A DNA stretch of 64,000 bases from positions 10,016,911 through 10,080,910 of the forward strand of contig JAKOON010000009.1 of the NCBI GenBank assembly GCA_022577435.1. Direction: 5' to 3'. The DNA is from Embiotoca jacksoni (lineage: Eukaryota > Chordata > Actinopteri > Embiotocidae). Made by a program: the position numbers and the translations under genes. The notes under the pieces are model-generated. The model searched no databases, was not told the DNA's origin, and worked only from the letters and a program-made list of their open reading frames with translations. Shown piece after piece: positions 11,821 through 27,403 of the stretch (positions are counted from its first letter, which is position 1; the number at the start of each line of letters is the position of its first letter).

Positions 11821-14800
11821 CACACAAACATACACACACAGACCAGTGCCTAGGCAGCCCCATGGAAATCAGGTCATTGAGCAAAGCCTGTATCCCGGCA
11901 TACCAGACATTACTGAGAGACAAAAGATCTGCATGAAAAGAGAGACTCCTTACTGAGCTCCCTCCGTTTGTGTGTTTGTGTGTGGTTAGTGCATGTGAGT
12001 GTGTATTTGTACAAAGACAACACCACGGTAGCCCGAATTGGAACCAAGTCCTAGTCTCTCTCTCTTTCCATCTCTCTCTCATTGATCCCAACTCTGGAGT
12101 GGGTCTTGACTGCCAGCCAGCCAGTCAGGGAGCATACAAATGAATCTATCACCATTCACATCTACTCAAACCCTCAATCCTTCTTGCAAAGTCCCTCGCT
12201 CGGTCGCTCGGTTGTGGAATGAACATGTACACTCTGGGGTATTGTTTTAATTGTCCTCCTGCGGCTCAAATACAAAAGCAATCCGCAATACATTGAACAA
12301 TCTTGTTGCAGATGGGGTTCAAATATTCAAGAGTCCCCATCAGACTGTCTTCATATGGCCCCAGCTCAACCAACTCTGTCTAAGTTGGCTGATAAAACAG
12401 TCAGTGCTAATTAATATGAAAGTAAAAGTTATTAATTAGATTGCTTCATTTTACTTATTGTTAAGGCGTGTAGGGATATGTCAAATTTAAGTCCTGAGAG
12501 CCATAATTTGTGATTTCTAGTTATAGCTACAAGGATTTTCTTTCCAACTTTTGCTGCGAGAGGTCATGCATTACTTTTTACTGGCGATCTTACTGCTGAT
12601 ATTGCGCACAAAACAATGGTCTCAAAAGCGTGTGGAAGCGTATTGATGTTGATTAAGTGATGTAACTTGGAATACTTACTCACAGAAGTTATTGCTTCCC
12701 CCTGCGCCATAGGTAGTACTGTGGTGCACTTTTGTTTTGTGAGCAATAGGATCCGTCTTTTTGATCACACCTGGTATATCCAGATGGACCAATCATGCTT
12801 GTCCCATCATCTTTGTCACATTCTGTCTCTATCCCACTCTCACTCTCTGCCGTGCCCCAGAATTACTTAATACAGCAGAAATCCCCTAAAACAGCAGAGG
12901 GACAGAGTGTTCCTTCCTGATGGACAGATTTGGTTGCTCAAACTGGAGGAAGGGGCTTACTTAGTGCAGTGGTGGTGTAAACACAACACTGACATGGTGA
13001 TGTGGTTTAGAGGAATGTGCAGTGTTGTGACTGATGCTGAAGCAGCCTGAGCATCCTGAGCCTGTAGCCATTGTTAGCTGCTAGACAAAGAGGTGTGTGT
13101 ATGACTGTGTAAGTACCTCATGTCTGAGAGAGGAGATGCCCTGCAGCCGGCAGTGGGGCACAGGCATGAGAAAGTCTGTGATAATGACCGTGTCAGTCAG
13201 TACCAGCCTGTTAGTACGGGTCATCAGTGGTGTAACCACGCATCTTCTGTGTCCCGGTCAGCAGACCACACTGGATGAAAGAAAAGGCCTCACAGACTCA
13301 TATATTAAGACGGTGTGACTCACCACCCACTCACAGAGGGGAGACTCTGTGCAACTTCAACAGGACTTGGCTTTCATATGGATATGCGAGAAGAAAACAA
13401 CACATTTTAATTAGATCGCTCCTTGAACAGCTCAGCCCACGAAGTTTTTATGTCTCCTTTTCTGTTGTGACAATGTGTGAAATGTGCATTGTTTCACAGA
13501 CACATTGGACAGTAAGAGCTTTTAGAGGCTTTCATTACACTTACAGATGAACCACAAAGACAGATGGGAATGGAAAGGGGAGAAATAAAGGAAAACTAAG
13601 ACGGGAGAGGTCTCCAAGTTTGAATTAGACAGTTTGAGAGTAAATCCACTACATAAGTCCAGTGATGTATTAAAGGTGCACAGACAGAGCAGTGTTTTTC
13701 TCTATTGGGCTTAGTTGACCAATAACTCAAATCTTTGGACTCTGCTCGGTCAGACCAACAGACAGACCTTCCCCTCCACACCGAGATCAGACAACTTTCT
13801 GTTACTGGTCCTGTGTTAGTGTGTGGCTTTTCCACTTTTGCTCCGCGTAACAATAGGTATTACAACATGTGCACGTCTCTTTTATCTACCTGACACTCCC
13901 TTTCCAGGCTGGGGTATATCCATTGTTGGTAAAATCACTTGAGCACGTGCCACGGTTCTGTGAGGATATGAGGATAATCCTGCTGAAGGTAGCTGTTACT
14001 CCCTGTGGGCACTGATGGCAGCTTCTTTAATGATGACCTGCTTCTGGAGAAAACAGCTTTCTTCTTTGTGTTTTTTTTGCCAAGAATACACAGTAGCCTC
14101 TGAGCGTAGATGATTATAGGGTACCGTTCTTCAGTCAGAACAAGAGGAAGTTAAAGGATAACACCTGTTTTTTAATATGACCCACAAAATCCACTGAAAA
14201 CATCAGAGTAACGTTGTTGCACATTCAACATAAAGAAAAAAACTAACTTTAGAAACTGCAACAATGCCTGTCTGTTTTGTAGTAATTCTACTCTCTTTTT
14301 TGGGGTATTTTTAAGTCACCTAGGCAGCTTCTCGCCTCTTAATTCATTCATTAATACCAGTTGTGTTTGCGCCAAGTTATATGTGGCCATTTAAGGGCAC
14401 ATTTTCTTTTTCAGAGGCTTTTGCTTCTATCGAATATTGAACGTTATTGCCAAACTTTCACAGACTTGAACGTTGCCGGATTTAGAAAATTCATCATAGT
14501 ACATGTCAAGTCTTAATTATTTAATGACCGAAAAGAGTGATTCTCTAAATGTTTACCATTTTAGAGCAACATGCAAATATTACTTGTCAATATAGCAGCA
14601 CTACTTGTAGGTATTTTGATAGATTTCAGTCCATTTGAATGTAAATTGGTGAATTGTGTTCCTGAACAGAAAATGTTGTTTTCCAAGTTGGTTCTCAGCA
14701 CTGAAAGAAGCCTTTCTCTCCTAAATTGTATAGAATGATGACCTAATTTACGTCACGCAGTCTGTTTGTAACGTGGTTAATATCGGTGTGACCGGCCATC

Positions 14801-17800
14801 CTAACAACAAATCAAATCCAGTTTAATCATCCATTCCTTCTGCAATCTCTATAATTATATTTTAAACTTTACAGAAGCTGGAGAACTGCAGTGAAATCTA
14901 CCAGTTTGTATGGAGCGGGGGAAGGTAGTCGCTTCTCCTAGTGAAGATTTGTACTGGGACACTTCTACATTTCTCATGCAGGAAGAATTGGGAGGGGGAG
15001 GCGGAGGGGCAGGCGGGCAAGTGATAGGGAAAAAATGGGAAGCGTGTGGTGAAAGAGCAGCTCTGTATGTGGAGGTGGACTCCCTGTCTGGTCCAATGTG
15101 TGGGGGTGTGGTTGTAATAGTCAAGTCATGTGACGTCAACTGCTGATTGATTGATTCTTAGACCCTGGTCACAGACACAGTTCACTGCTGAGTTTGTACC
15201 TTGGGGGAAAATGGACCCTGTCACTCCAGTGCCTTTATCTAGGCTCAGCTTTTAGTTTCCTGTTTAATATATTTGTTACTCCTTTTCGCAACAATGACTT
15301 CTGTCAAATGTTTATGGTATATTTTTCAAGGGAAACTACAGGAGCACTGACTGCTCATTCATAGTCTGACTCTAAATGATGCAAGTTATATAGATAAGCC
15401 TGGGATGAAGCACCGCCTATTGTTTTTGAGGCAAAGATAAGTCAGACGGGACAAATTGAAAAAGTGGCTAAAACTGCAGCTCTTCGAATGCCCTCTTGAG
15501 GCTGTCTCCAAAAACGAGTCAATCCTCATAGACCCCATGTTAAAATGCCCAACTTGCGCTATATTAGACAAAAAGTCCCAATTATAGCTCCTGTTTTGAA
15601 AGCTTGTTCATGGCGTGAGGGATGCAGTTGTTTTTGTAGACTGTGCCAGTGGCCTGCACATAGACTAAACTTTCAACAAAGAGAAGAGATCCCTGTTTGG
15701 CAGAAGGGCTAAAAGTTTAAATAAATAGAGCAGTCAAGGTAAGCCAAGGTGGTGGTGTGCGAGGCTTCACATCTAGCATGCTGGGTGCCGGGAGGTTGCA
15801 GCTCCGACTGCTATCCACACCTGTGAAAACTCAGACCAGATACCAACAGCAGCCAAACTAAAGAGAGAAGTGGTACTGCAGTGCAGTGCAAAAAGCCAGG
15901 GTGTAGCGGCAGCAATGCCAGTTAAAGCTAAGCTGTGCAGACATCCAGACGAGTGCTGTTTCACAACAGCTTGGATAGCACAGCTGCTTGGAGATCAAAG
16001 AAAATCACTGGCTTCCTTTGGCTTTTTCCTTTTGCATGAGTTAAATCAGAAATGTGTTGTTAACAGAAAAAGCTCGGCAGGCTGTGATCAGAGAGGTGTC
16101 ATTTACACCCTGATAAGTTCAAAGGGAGTACAACAGAAAGACTAATGCTGCCTGATGGATTTGCTTGAGTGAAAAGTTCATTAATTGTATTGGTGTATCT
16201 GTCGTCATCATAAGGAGGTGCTTCTGTTCATTGCAAACTGTTGACATCCAGAATTGAATTTTCATGCCTCCCTCTGGAAAAAAAAGGCCCATGCATAGCA
16301 TTGAAATATTTCCTTTCTTTCATTCCGAACTAACTGTTTTGAAATGAATCACAGATGAATCAGTTCAATGAAAAATACAAGGAGGCAGTGTGCGTCTGGT
16401 GTTCATAGAGTTGTAAAGGGATGTTTGTGATTTGGATGATAAGCACCGGTTTGACCTTAACCCGACCTGCCCTGGCATTTTTAACTACAGAGTCACTCTG
16501 TAGTCTGTCAAAAATTAGCCACCCTTAACAACCCACCTACACTTGTATTTCACAGTTTTTCATGGAATTTGGTTCTTAATTATTCAGCCTTAGTCATTAT
16601 TCAGTTGTTCCATTGTTAAATCAGAGAAATAAGGCACTTGTCAGAGTTAACATTAGGCAGAGTAAAGAAACTTTATGCCATGAAAGCTGGTCAAATAAGA
16701 AACTACGCTGCCATGCTTTAATACCTGAATGTTTTGCAGCCTAAATGTTGAAATGAAGAGGTAGCTAAGTGGACTTGGTGGGGATTTTTTTTGTCTGGTT
16801 TTCTGGTTTTGCCCAAATCAGTTTGCATAGATTTTCATAAAATCCTGTTTTCTTATTGAAAAATACAATTGAAAGCAAACATTTAATTCCTTCATCGTTT
16901 TTTAGCAGTCTTTACACTAGAAAGACTTTTACTGTTGAACCTGAATTCATAGTAACTTTGGAAAATTAGATTTATTAATATTTGTTCCCTCATTCATCAT
17001 GCCTATTTTCCATTTTGGGCTGTGGCTCATTATCTGAACCAACACACTTGAACATATTGCAGCTCCAGAAATGATCTTTATCATGTAATAATTACAAAGA
17101 ATTACTGTATACATAGATTTCTCTATGTAGGTACTCAAAGCAGCTATAGTGCATTTTACAACCACCACCTCTGTTTTGAGACTCTCCCAGTCTGTGCACT
17201 GTTGTAGTGGCCAACTGCAGGGATCCTGTCAGCACATCTGGCCACTCTCGCACCATGGCCGAAGGGCCTCCGAGAACACGTGCATGTGTGTGCGTTTGTG
17301 TATACGTACTGTGTGTACTTTTGCCCACTAGCAGGGTTGTGCTGTGGACGTGTCAGCATGCCAGTGCTCCGTCACGGTAGCTGTGAGCCCGCAGCATTTC
17401 TTCCGTGTAGACAAGAGAAAGAGCCACCTCTGTAATTAGCATTGGCTTTTTATCCCAGTAAGATCTCACGAAGCTGATTTAGTCCTTGGACTTTAGATTA
17501 GAAAAGATCTCTTGATTAGTATAGGTAAATCAGAATTTATTCATGCCAGTGTAGTGCTTTTTCTGTTTTGCCTTTTTTGCTTGGTTGCATTTTGGATGCT
17601 GTTTGGTGGATTAATGCAACGATGAATTCCAGTCATTCAGGGAAATGCCACCATGGGCAGAAACCATCCTTTTCCTCATACCAGCACGTCTATTTTGGTC
17701 ATGTAAAGGCACTGCCTTATTGTGCTGCCTCTGCATGCTTTTGTGACTCCATTTGCCAAGTCATTAGGAGTGAGTTTGAGTATTGGTCTGTTGTGCTGGT

Positions 17801-20800
17801 GCTTCAAGTACCCCTGGTCTTTGTGCTTGGTACCAGAGAGTGGCCTCAGGCTGCGTGCTGAAGGACCTGGTTTAGTGAAAGGGATGAAACAACAACCCAA
17901 CATGCTGTGTACTGCTCCTTGAAGGAAACAGCAGTTGTTATTTAATGTGTTTTTTTCCCCTCTTTGTTTTATTTTCTTTGTTGCATCTCCACCCTTCTTT
18001 GGTTTCTCTTTTTCTAGGAACAGTGGTGAAGGTGTGCAATCCCTGCCAGCAACCTATCCGTCTGATCATCTCAGTGCTCAGTCAAGAATTTAGTTTTAGG
18101 TAGCGGTGTAGGCCGATCCTCATTCTTTTCACATTAGAGCTAAGGCATGACTCAATTGTCAAGGGCAAAGGGGGAGAAAACCACGGCAGACAGTGGGGAG
18201 TCAGGCTGACAGTAAGAAAGACAGACAGACAGACAGGGAGGGAGGGAGGGAGGGGGAATGAAGGAAGGATAGATGACCCTGCAGGTTGAGTCCACCTCTA
18301 TCCTGTGGTTTGGCTGTTATCCTCGTGTTGCAGACCTAGCCAACAGAAATCAGGAATTTTCAGCCTGAGCAAGCAGCGGTGGCACAAGCAAATATCACGT
18401 ACAGTATGAAACAAAAATACTTTTATTAGCAAGCTTTAAACAGATACTTTGATGACACTTCTGGGTCACATTGAGAGGGCAGCAGCATGAGAAAATGTAC
18501 CGCCGTTTATCACGGCCAAGTGAGGTTCACAATGACTAGTCACAGTCGGAAATTGGTGCAAGTGTGTCCCCATGCGCCCTACCAAATAAAGCCCTGTCTC
18601 TACTGAGAAAAATGTTCTGTGCTGTAAAACCTTTTAGGTGGCGTGTGTGTGTGTAGGGGCTTCTCAATAAAACCTGTGTGGCCTTTTCTCTGCGTGTCTG
18701 TAGACAATGCCAGCCACAGTTAAAGTGTGATGGAGATGCCTGGTTCCAGCCAGGGGCCGGACGGGGCAGCAGCAGCCATGTCGGATGGGGAGCTGCCTCC
18801 CTTTGTGCCCCTGACTGCACAGCCACTGCGAACCAGCTCGGATCATGCCGTAAATCATGTCAGCTGGCACAAAAAAGGGACGAACCGAAGGCCACACAAA
18901 TCCAACACCAATGCTGAACATGCAGCCAGTCAGCGCGCACACCCTCTGTTCCATTACACCTACGATGTGGGTGTGTTTATGAAATGACTCATTTTATAAT
19001 AATCACACCACTGGTAGTCTTTTACTTTACTTCTACAAAGCATTTCAGACATGCACATGTTCATAATGCAGCTGACACACATCAGCAATGCTTCTCTTTG
19101 TTCTTGAGGTCTGGTAGGGGAGGCTCTATGCTTTAATTAAACTTTCAAGGGTTGTTGTGTTTGTCAAAATTATATTGGTGTTTGTGTTTCCTAAGTCCCT
19201 GCTTTCATTTTGGTTTACGACCCTGCTTTGAACTGCACCCCCGCTCTCCCGCAATGAAGTTTCCAGACATTGTGGGACAGGACTCTTCTGTGTCAGGGCA
19301 CCACTCCTATCATCTGTTTGACATTTCTCAGCAGCATCTCATCGATTTATTTTGTGGTTTTTAAAGCTGCGAGTCAACAAAACTGATCAAATGTTTACTC
19401 TCGTGTTTAATGTGCAAATTTCCTGAAGGATGCAACTGATTTGAGGTTCTTCATACTGGTATAAATTAATGTTATGACACAGCTGCTCTCAAGCCAGAAG
19501 TGCTATCACTCCTCAGCCGACTTTCTGTTGGGACGATTCTGATTTTTTTTTTTTTTTTTTTCAAAAACTCAGTAGCTGAGTTGAAATTGGATTCATGCTG
19601 CATCTACATAAGCAGGTTCTGAAAATTGTATGATGATTGTGATGACTATAGACGGTCCTTCGGGGACAAACAAACAACTTCCTCAGCCACTACCAGCACC
19701 ACAGCCACTCCTCAGCAGCATGAAGCTTCAAAGACAGACAACAAGCCTGAAATACTTCAGTGCTTTATTTCTCTCTCTCTCAGTTTATGGCCTGAAAGTG
19801 GCTTGAGATCCTGTGACGTGTGTGACTTTGTGTGTGAGTTTCCAACTGTTTGTGGGTTTCTGTTCTTTGTTTATGTGTTTGTACGTTGTCACAAGAATAA
19901 TGGGCAGTGCTTTGTTTAGGACTTTCCCTCTGCTTTATTTTAGAAACCTCCAACCGGCGATCGTGACACTTCTGTTCATCCATATATAATGATTTTACCT
20001 GTTTTTTGAATTTCTTTGGTTGTGGGCATAAAGAATTAAAAAAAATTTTTTTACTCCCGTAGTGACATTTAGGAAAGAATTTTGACCTAGAATGCCACAT
20101 TTGACTGAAAAGAAAATGATTAATCTATTACAATATCAACTCTACCATTTTTACATGTTTCATAAAAAATTAATAAATTATAGAAATATTTTCAGATGGA
20201 CTGCCAGAAAGGAGTAAATTTACCAAATGGCACCATAATGACTTGTGGAAAAAAATGTATTGACTTTGTATTTTGTGCCAGAGCCTTTTTGGACCCAACC
20301 CCTAGTGGCCCTCTGTGGTATTGCAGTTTAAGGCACTTCCACATTGGCCACACTGTTCAGAGCCATGTGGACATTAGGCCCTTGACGTGGGTTTGATTTG
20401 TGTGACTGTGTTGTCCGAAGGAGGTGTAACTCTGAGCAAGAAAGTAGTCAATAAGAATATTTGATGACGCATTAAACACTGCAGGTAGCCTAAATGATAA
20501 ATAATAATGCCAGGACGGAGACAATACCGAGATCGTCCGAATAAGAGAAATGCAGTGGAAAAATTCCCCGGCCAAGTTTGGGCCGGGCCGCGAGCAAAGT
20601 GAGGGAAGAGGGTGAAGATTTGGGGTTGGAAAGAGCGGGGAATATGGACGCTGGGTGGGTGTTAGTGGGTTTGTGAGGGAGGAGTCACTGGTTTTGTGCA
20701 GAGACGGCAGCTCGCTGTGAGACTGGCCACTGCAGTTCCTCCTTAATTACAGCTCTGTTGAAGGACAAGGCCGGGCATGCTCATTGTGTGCATCTGTGTA

Positions 20801-20944
20801 TATGTGGAGAACAGTGGAAAACTCATACTAATTCACACATGTAGATGTTAATTGCAAGCTTGAGGAAAGGATTTGTGTTCTTTGAGGAAATCCTAGTTTA
20901 CCCAATTTCCTCAAAGCGTGCGGATTGGCTTTAAAAGTTTTGAC

Positions 20945-21007
<63 letters not shown>

Positions 21008-21639
21008 TGATCACTGATGCAGTTATACCAGATCAAACCCTGCACTTTTAGTTCTCTGTGATCTTTCACTGATTTGTTTGTCCATGCTATCACCAGCTCT
21101 ACCGGGAGTAGAGCTTCAAATATTTTCGTAACTTTTGGATCTATTTCTTATTTCATGGAAGATACTTCTTCAGGATAATTTCACAACTGCTTATTTGAAT
21201 CCTCGCAATCTCCTCGGCAATTACTTTGTCTTACCTCGGGGACGACATGCAGCTTTGTGGCATCTTAAGTTGAGCCGCTAAAAATGCTCGCGAGCTAGCA
21301 CAACATCAACCTCGCTTTGGCTCGGCAAAGGCTTATTTCGGGAGTCCATAATTACAAAGGAGGGACTGACTTTTGCTTCTCGACAGCTCAGCCCGCAGCA
21401 AACACGCTCACCACTGGCGAGGTTGGCTTCAGAGCCACCCGGCTCACTTCGACTGAGCTCTGTCTTGGCTACGAAGACAGGTTCACGCCGGGCGCTGGTA
21501 GCTCGAAGTGAATCTTATCGGCTGACTTTGTGTTGTAATTACAGTGTGGCACCTTGCTTTGAAATGAGTCTGTTGCATGTACCGCTGCAGATGCACGTGG
21601 TAGGCTCGTATGCTTTAAGTACTGTATAATACACACACG

Positions 21640-21677
<38 letters not shown>

Positions 21678-23293
21678 CCTAATCCCCTGAAACCAATCAT
21701 ATGCAGCCAACCTTGTAGCACGAGAAGTCATTTATTTCCCTCATTTGATGACCGTGGTCACAAGGTCATGGTCCCTGTGGCAAAAAAAACCCATCCAGGA
21801 CTAAGTCCACTTAACATGAAAGCCTGTGCAAACATATGGACTGTGTACACACTGAACTCTGCCTCTATGGACACCAGTCTCTTTCTGAGTCACGGCCCGT
21901 GTTTGCTATTTTTGCGCGTTTGCTACCGTTTAGTTAGTGGGACCTCGCTAATAGAGGTATTCCTAAATTTAGCCGGTCACGCGTGCACAAACACACGTGT
22001 TGCACTTACCAACATGTTTACGCGCAACGCCGAGGCCGAGCGGACAATCACGCTTTGAGCACTATACAAAGGTCTGTTTCTGTGTCGCGACCCGCTTTAT
22101 GCCGTGTCTTTTTCTTGAAATAGTTGGAGCTGGTCTGCTGAGAGGGAGTTAACTGTTTCTTTAGGGTTGTTTACTTTTCTTGCATCCCCTTGTGGCCAAG
22201 CCACACTGACGAAATATGAGGCCATTTTGTTGTTTGTTTTTGAAAGGAAAAAGGGAAGCTATATTTTAGACTTATCACTTTTTGGAATTGTAGTTGCTGT
22301 TAAAAATGTTCTGCTTGCTTGTGTACTATGGCACATTTAATTTTGTATGGGCTAGTGTGTGTGTGTGATGTCAAAGAACTATGGGAAAAATTGCAGCAAA
22401 ATGAAGACAGTGTATAGCCTTATATAGGTCATGAGGCTAAAACAATGAGGCAAGCCATGCCCCCACCCCACCCCCCCCCTCCCCCACGCCCCCACCCACC
22501 CACAAGCTCTGGCAGTTGTTACAGCATGCTCTGGACTGATTTGATTGGCTAGAATTGAGCTTGAAGTTTTTTTGTGATTGGTCATCACCAAATCACCAGA
22601 GCTGGCAGTGAGCCCGGCAGCAGCCACTGCACACTTCATTCAACATCTAAGTGAATCACAAGCCGCATCTACACTGCATTTCTTGTGAAGTGTCCTCGGT
22701 ATAATTGATTGTTCTTGGATTATCAATTAGTCATTGGATGTTTGTTTGGAATGTTTTGCTTTGCTGCATGAGAAGATGGCCTTGAATAGCAGTCTGGAAT
22801 GCATCTTTAAACATGGAGAAAGGAAGGAGGAGTGAAGACAGTCAAAAACATCCTCCCGTCTCAAATAGCTTTTAGTCACAGTCACATAAAGGTCTGGTTA
22901 ACTGTTTGTCATCGAGCCCATTTTGGATGACTTCAGCTTGAAATTGTCAAACTATAATTAAGTTTTGACCTAAAGCCCTGCTCTTCACCAGAGTTTGCTA
23001 TCTTATGAACTCCTGAAATGACTTGGACAAGGCTGGCAGGAATAGACAGACACACCGTGAGAAGATACTGCCCATTCTCCCACCCTCCCTCCCCCTTCTC
23101 CAAACATGTGGGCCAGGAGTTGGTGGTTGAATCAGGCCAACTCAGCAGTTCAGGATGGGAGAGGAAGGAAAAGAACGGAGGAGGGGAGGAATGAGCCCTG
23201 ACTCTTGTCCTGATATGAATTGTGTCCTAGAGACTCCCTGAAACAATGGACACTGACAGCTCATGTGGAAACACTCCCACAGACAGTTTTGAC

Positions 23294-23388
<95 letters not shown>

Positions 23389-24633
23389 ATTGTGATTTCG
23401 CTCCAGAGACAAGATAAAGTAACCCACAAATGGAGTCAGCGGTGCAAAGCAGGAGCAGGAAGAACCAAGGATATGTGTCACCACACACAGGAAGTGTTCT
23501 GTTCTGCTGTGTGGTTGTGTAAGAGAGGGAGTTGGTGTTTCAGGTGTAGGGGATGATGGGAGAGAGGCCTGTCTGAGCTTGCAAAAGATTATCCCAATCA
23601 CACTCGGGGAATGGGGGGCCCCTCACCTGGAGACCCAGGAAGGGGCTTTTCATTGACCCTTGTTCATGATTGACCAGAGCTCAATGAGGATGCTCAGTGG
23701 CAGGGTTCAGCACGCATGCAAATCTTATGCTAAGGATTCAGAAAGTTCACTGGATAAACAATAGAAGTGGACAAGAAGGTTATTTTTTAGCCAAAACTAT
23801 TATATTTATTTGTTGCTAAACATAGCAGAGCTGCAATAATAAGTTGGTTAACCGATTAGTTGATCGACAGAAAAATAATCGCCATTTTTCTGGATAATAG
23901 AGTCGTTGTTTTGAATTTTTTATGAAAAAATGCAAAGATTTGACCAATGACAGCTTCTTAAATGTGAATATTCTAGTTCCTTTTAGTCCGTCATGATAAT
24001 ACATTGAATATCTTTTTGTTGGTCGAGATAAAACAAGACATTTTACGCTGCACCGGCGGACATTATTCACCATTTTCCAAAATTTTGAAAATCAAGTCTT
24101 TGAAGATAAGTCTATTAATAAAGAAAATAATTAACAGATTATGAGCATGTTAATAATATGTGTTATTTGCTGTTTGGAAACAAAGCACATTATACATCTG
24201 AGGCAAGGTGGATGCGTGATCATGTACTTGTCTGCTCAGATAAAAATGATCTCATTCAGCATGTGAAACAACATTTTTGTTGGCCACTCATTAATCGTGC
24301 TGTAACGTGATGAGTTATTTTCCTTGCCCACGGTGTGAATGAAGCAAATGTCTCCAGAGGCAGCTTCATAACAAAGGATCACTTTTCCTGTGAGTAAATG
24401 TAAGACCTTCTCAGCAAGATGTCCTCTCTGAAGATAGCCCTTTCTCAGTCTTGCTTCGTCTTTTCCTTAAAGCCAGCAGTTTACCACAAGCAAAATCGAA
24501 TTTGGCCCTAAGGTATTATGATGACTTGTTAATTTTCAACAATTCACAAAAAAACTACAAATTTTAGCATGTTTGCATACGTGTTCACTTCTTTGACTCA
24601 TTTCCTCACCTGTTTCTTTCAATGTCACATCCA

Positions 24634-24722
<89 letters not shown>

Positions 24723-27309
24723 CCAGAGACACCATAATCCTCCTAAATATGCTTGTTGTCTATCACATGCAGTTGATGAGATTAGAAAGTGACTTAAGAT
24801 CAGATCAGTGCCAAAAGGTTGGTAGGGATGAAGGTAAATGTTATAAATAAACAGCAGCAGAGGTCTTGCAGAGTTCATTTGTGGTTTTGAGGTACTAAGA
24901 TTAGACTCGGGTCCAAATTATATCAAGTCTAATCAGGTCTTGTCTCATTTTACCTCTTTAGGTCTTTGTGTGTCATTGTTATCAGCAGGAAATACTTTAG
25001 GAAATCAGTAGCCCTTATAAAAAAAAAGTGTGTGGTGTTAGTCTAAAAGACAATTACTCATTGGAATTAAAAAATGTTCTTTGCATTGTCTGTTACATAA
25101 TGTTTTACAGTTGGTTCCATGAGTTTCCATTCATTTTGAGGATATTGATAGTGCTGTTTGTTAATTGATGACACCTCATGCTGCTGCAGGTCTTGTCTCT
25201 GTATTTGGGCGTGTTTGGCTCGACCACATTTTTGGATTGGATAGGGTGTCTATCCAGATTAAATTGCCTCCGGATCATGGAGGTTTTCCACAGCTTGATT
25301 TTGGATGAGGTACAGCATTTTGGACCAGAGAAGATCTCTACACAGTACTATGTGTGTATGAATGGCTGGAACACACAAAATATACAAACACATGCAAACC
25401 AGAAAGCCTAACAAGTCAATTGTTTATTAGTAAAGTATAATATTGCATAAACCTACAGTATTTAGATGTGTCCGTTCCTGTGTCTGGCTTCCAGATTTTG
25501 TTAAGACGCTCCCACGTTGGAGCGCTGTCTACTAAGACAAAAATATGTTTTTGCAAATCTCTGTGGTCCAAATTCAGATGGGTTTGACAATATAGAGAAT
25601 ATTTCAGGTCCCCCACCCTCCGCAGCAACCACTGCATTCTTTTCACTTGTAGATTTATTACTATGCCTCCATGCTGGTGACAGCCGTGGCCAGAGGCATC
25701 ATGTTTTTGGGTTGTCCGTCTGTCTCATTCATGTGAACGTGATATCTCAGGAATGCTTTGGGGGAATTTCTTTAAATTTGGCACAAACATTCACTTGGAC
25801 TTAAGGATGAACTGATCAGGTCAGTGTGGCCTCACAAAACAAGTTTGTAGCCATAAATCAATAATTCATTAGCTAATTATGACATTTTACACAAATACTA
25901 ACAGGATAAAAGGTCAACTTCACTGTGACATCAAAATGTTCTGCCAAAACACTTTTCTGTCCATTATTCAACACCATATTGCTGGAAGAGAAGGTGAGAT
26001 TGTGACCATATTTCACATTTAGTTTGATACTAAATTGGTAAAACTAATCTTGGGTATTCACCTGATTGTTTAGATCTTCTGTGGTGTCGGGTTGAAGATG
26101 TGTGTGTCGCATCCATATTTCAGAATTTGTACTTACTTAGCTGCGGTATCCATATTTGAAACATTATCTTCTGAATAATATGCACACAGGACTCATAAAC
26201 GTTGTTCTCTCTATTAAGCAATGCGAAGCAAATCCAGTTGACAAGCAAATCTTTTCAGCCTGGGGCTCTTTCAAAATTATTTGACGGTCAAAGAGGCTGA
26301 AGGCTGATAAGCCTCTGTTTGGGTTTGTGAGTGTTGGAGAGGAATCGAAAGTTTATACTGCAAGTGTTATTTCGTTATCTCCTCTGAGTGACTTTCTTGT
26401 AGTAGAGCATTGTTTGTGTACAAGAGACGGTGGATACAGACAGACAGACTGGTTTTATCAGGAAACAATATCTTGTGTTCCTCAAAGTTTAGGGGGCATT
26501 TAGAGTCACTATGTTTCCTGATGTCTTACCTTCTCTCTTACGAACACACTTACCTAATAGCTCAACAGGCCTCATAAACAGAAGGCCAAGCAGGTGGCAC
26601 GGACTCGGCTCCAATTCTGCTGCTGTGACTTGTTTCTCTTGATCTCTTCTGTGCCAAAATGCCTCTAAAATATCTTATTTATCAAATGGTTGCGGGACTT
26701 GTGTTTTAATGTTCTTTAATACTCTTCATAGTTCTCTGTTCATTGTCCCACCAGTATATCTCTTGCTAAGTAAAGAGTCCAAGACTTCCATTAACTCCAT
26801 ATTCCACAGTGACTACTTATATTTATATCTTCACATGGGTAGTGAGCAGTGAAAGCAGCGCGGGTACCTGTGGGCCAGATGGCAGTGGAGACTTTGGGGA
26901 GCTTAAATCAACAGCATGTGTTTTCGGGCTTGGAAGCATGCATATGACCAGCAGAGAGGCAGCTGGATTAAAACCAGAAGCAGCAGTTCCCTGTATACTG
27001 GAGAGAAAGATGGAGGAAGTAAAGTTAGTGAACCCCCAACAGCACTTTACAACACTTGATGGAGTGTAGATTGTTCCTTTTGAAAAGGTGGAGGAATGCA
27101 AGACCTGTCTGCTGCATTGCTCTCCTTGTCCTCCCTCTTTGATGTTTCACCCCCAACCCCCCTCCCCGCTCCCTCCTCCACACAAACACAGATTAATCTG
27201 CTTATGTACGAGCACACACACTCCGGTACTGCCTTCTTTCTTTCCCCATTAACCTCTGGCTCCCTTGTGATATAGCCCTAACATCTACATTCATAAACTT
27301 ACTGGGGGC

Positions 27310-27403
<94 letters not shown>

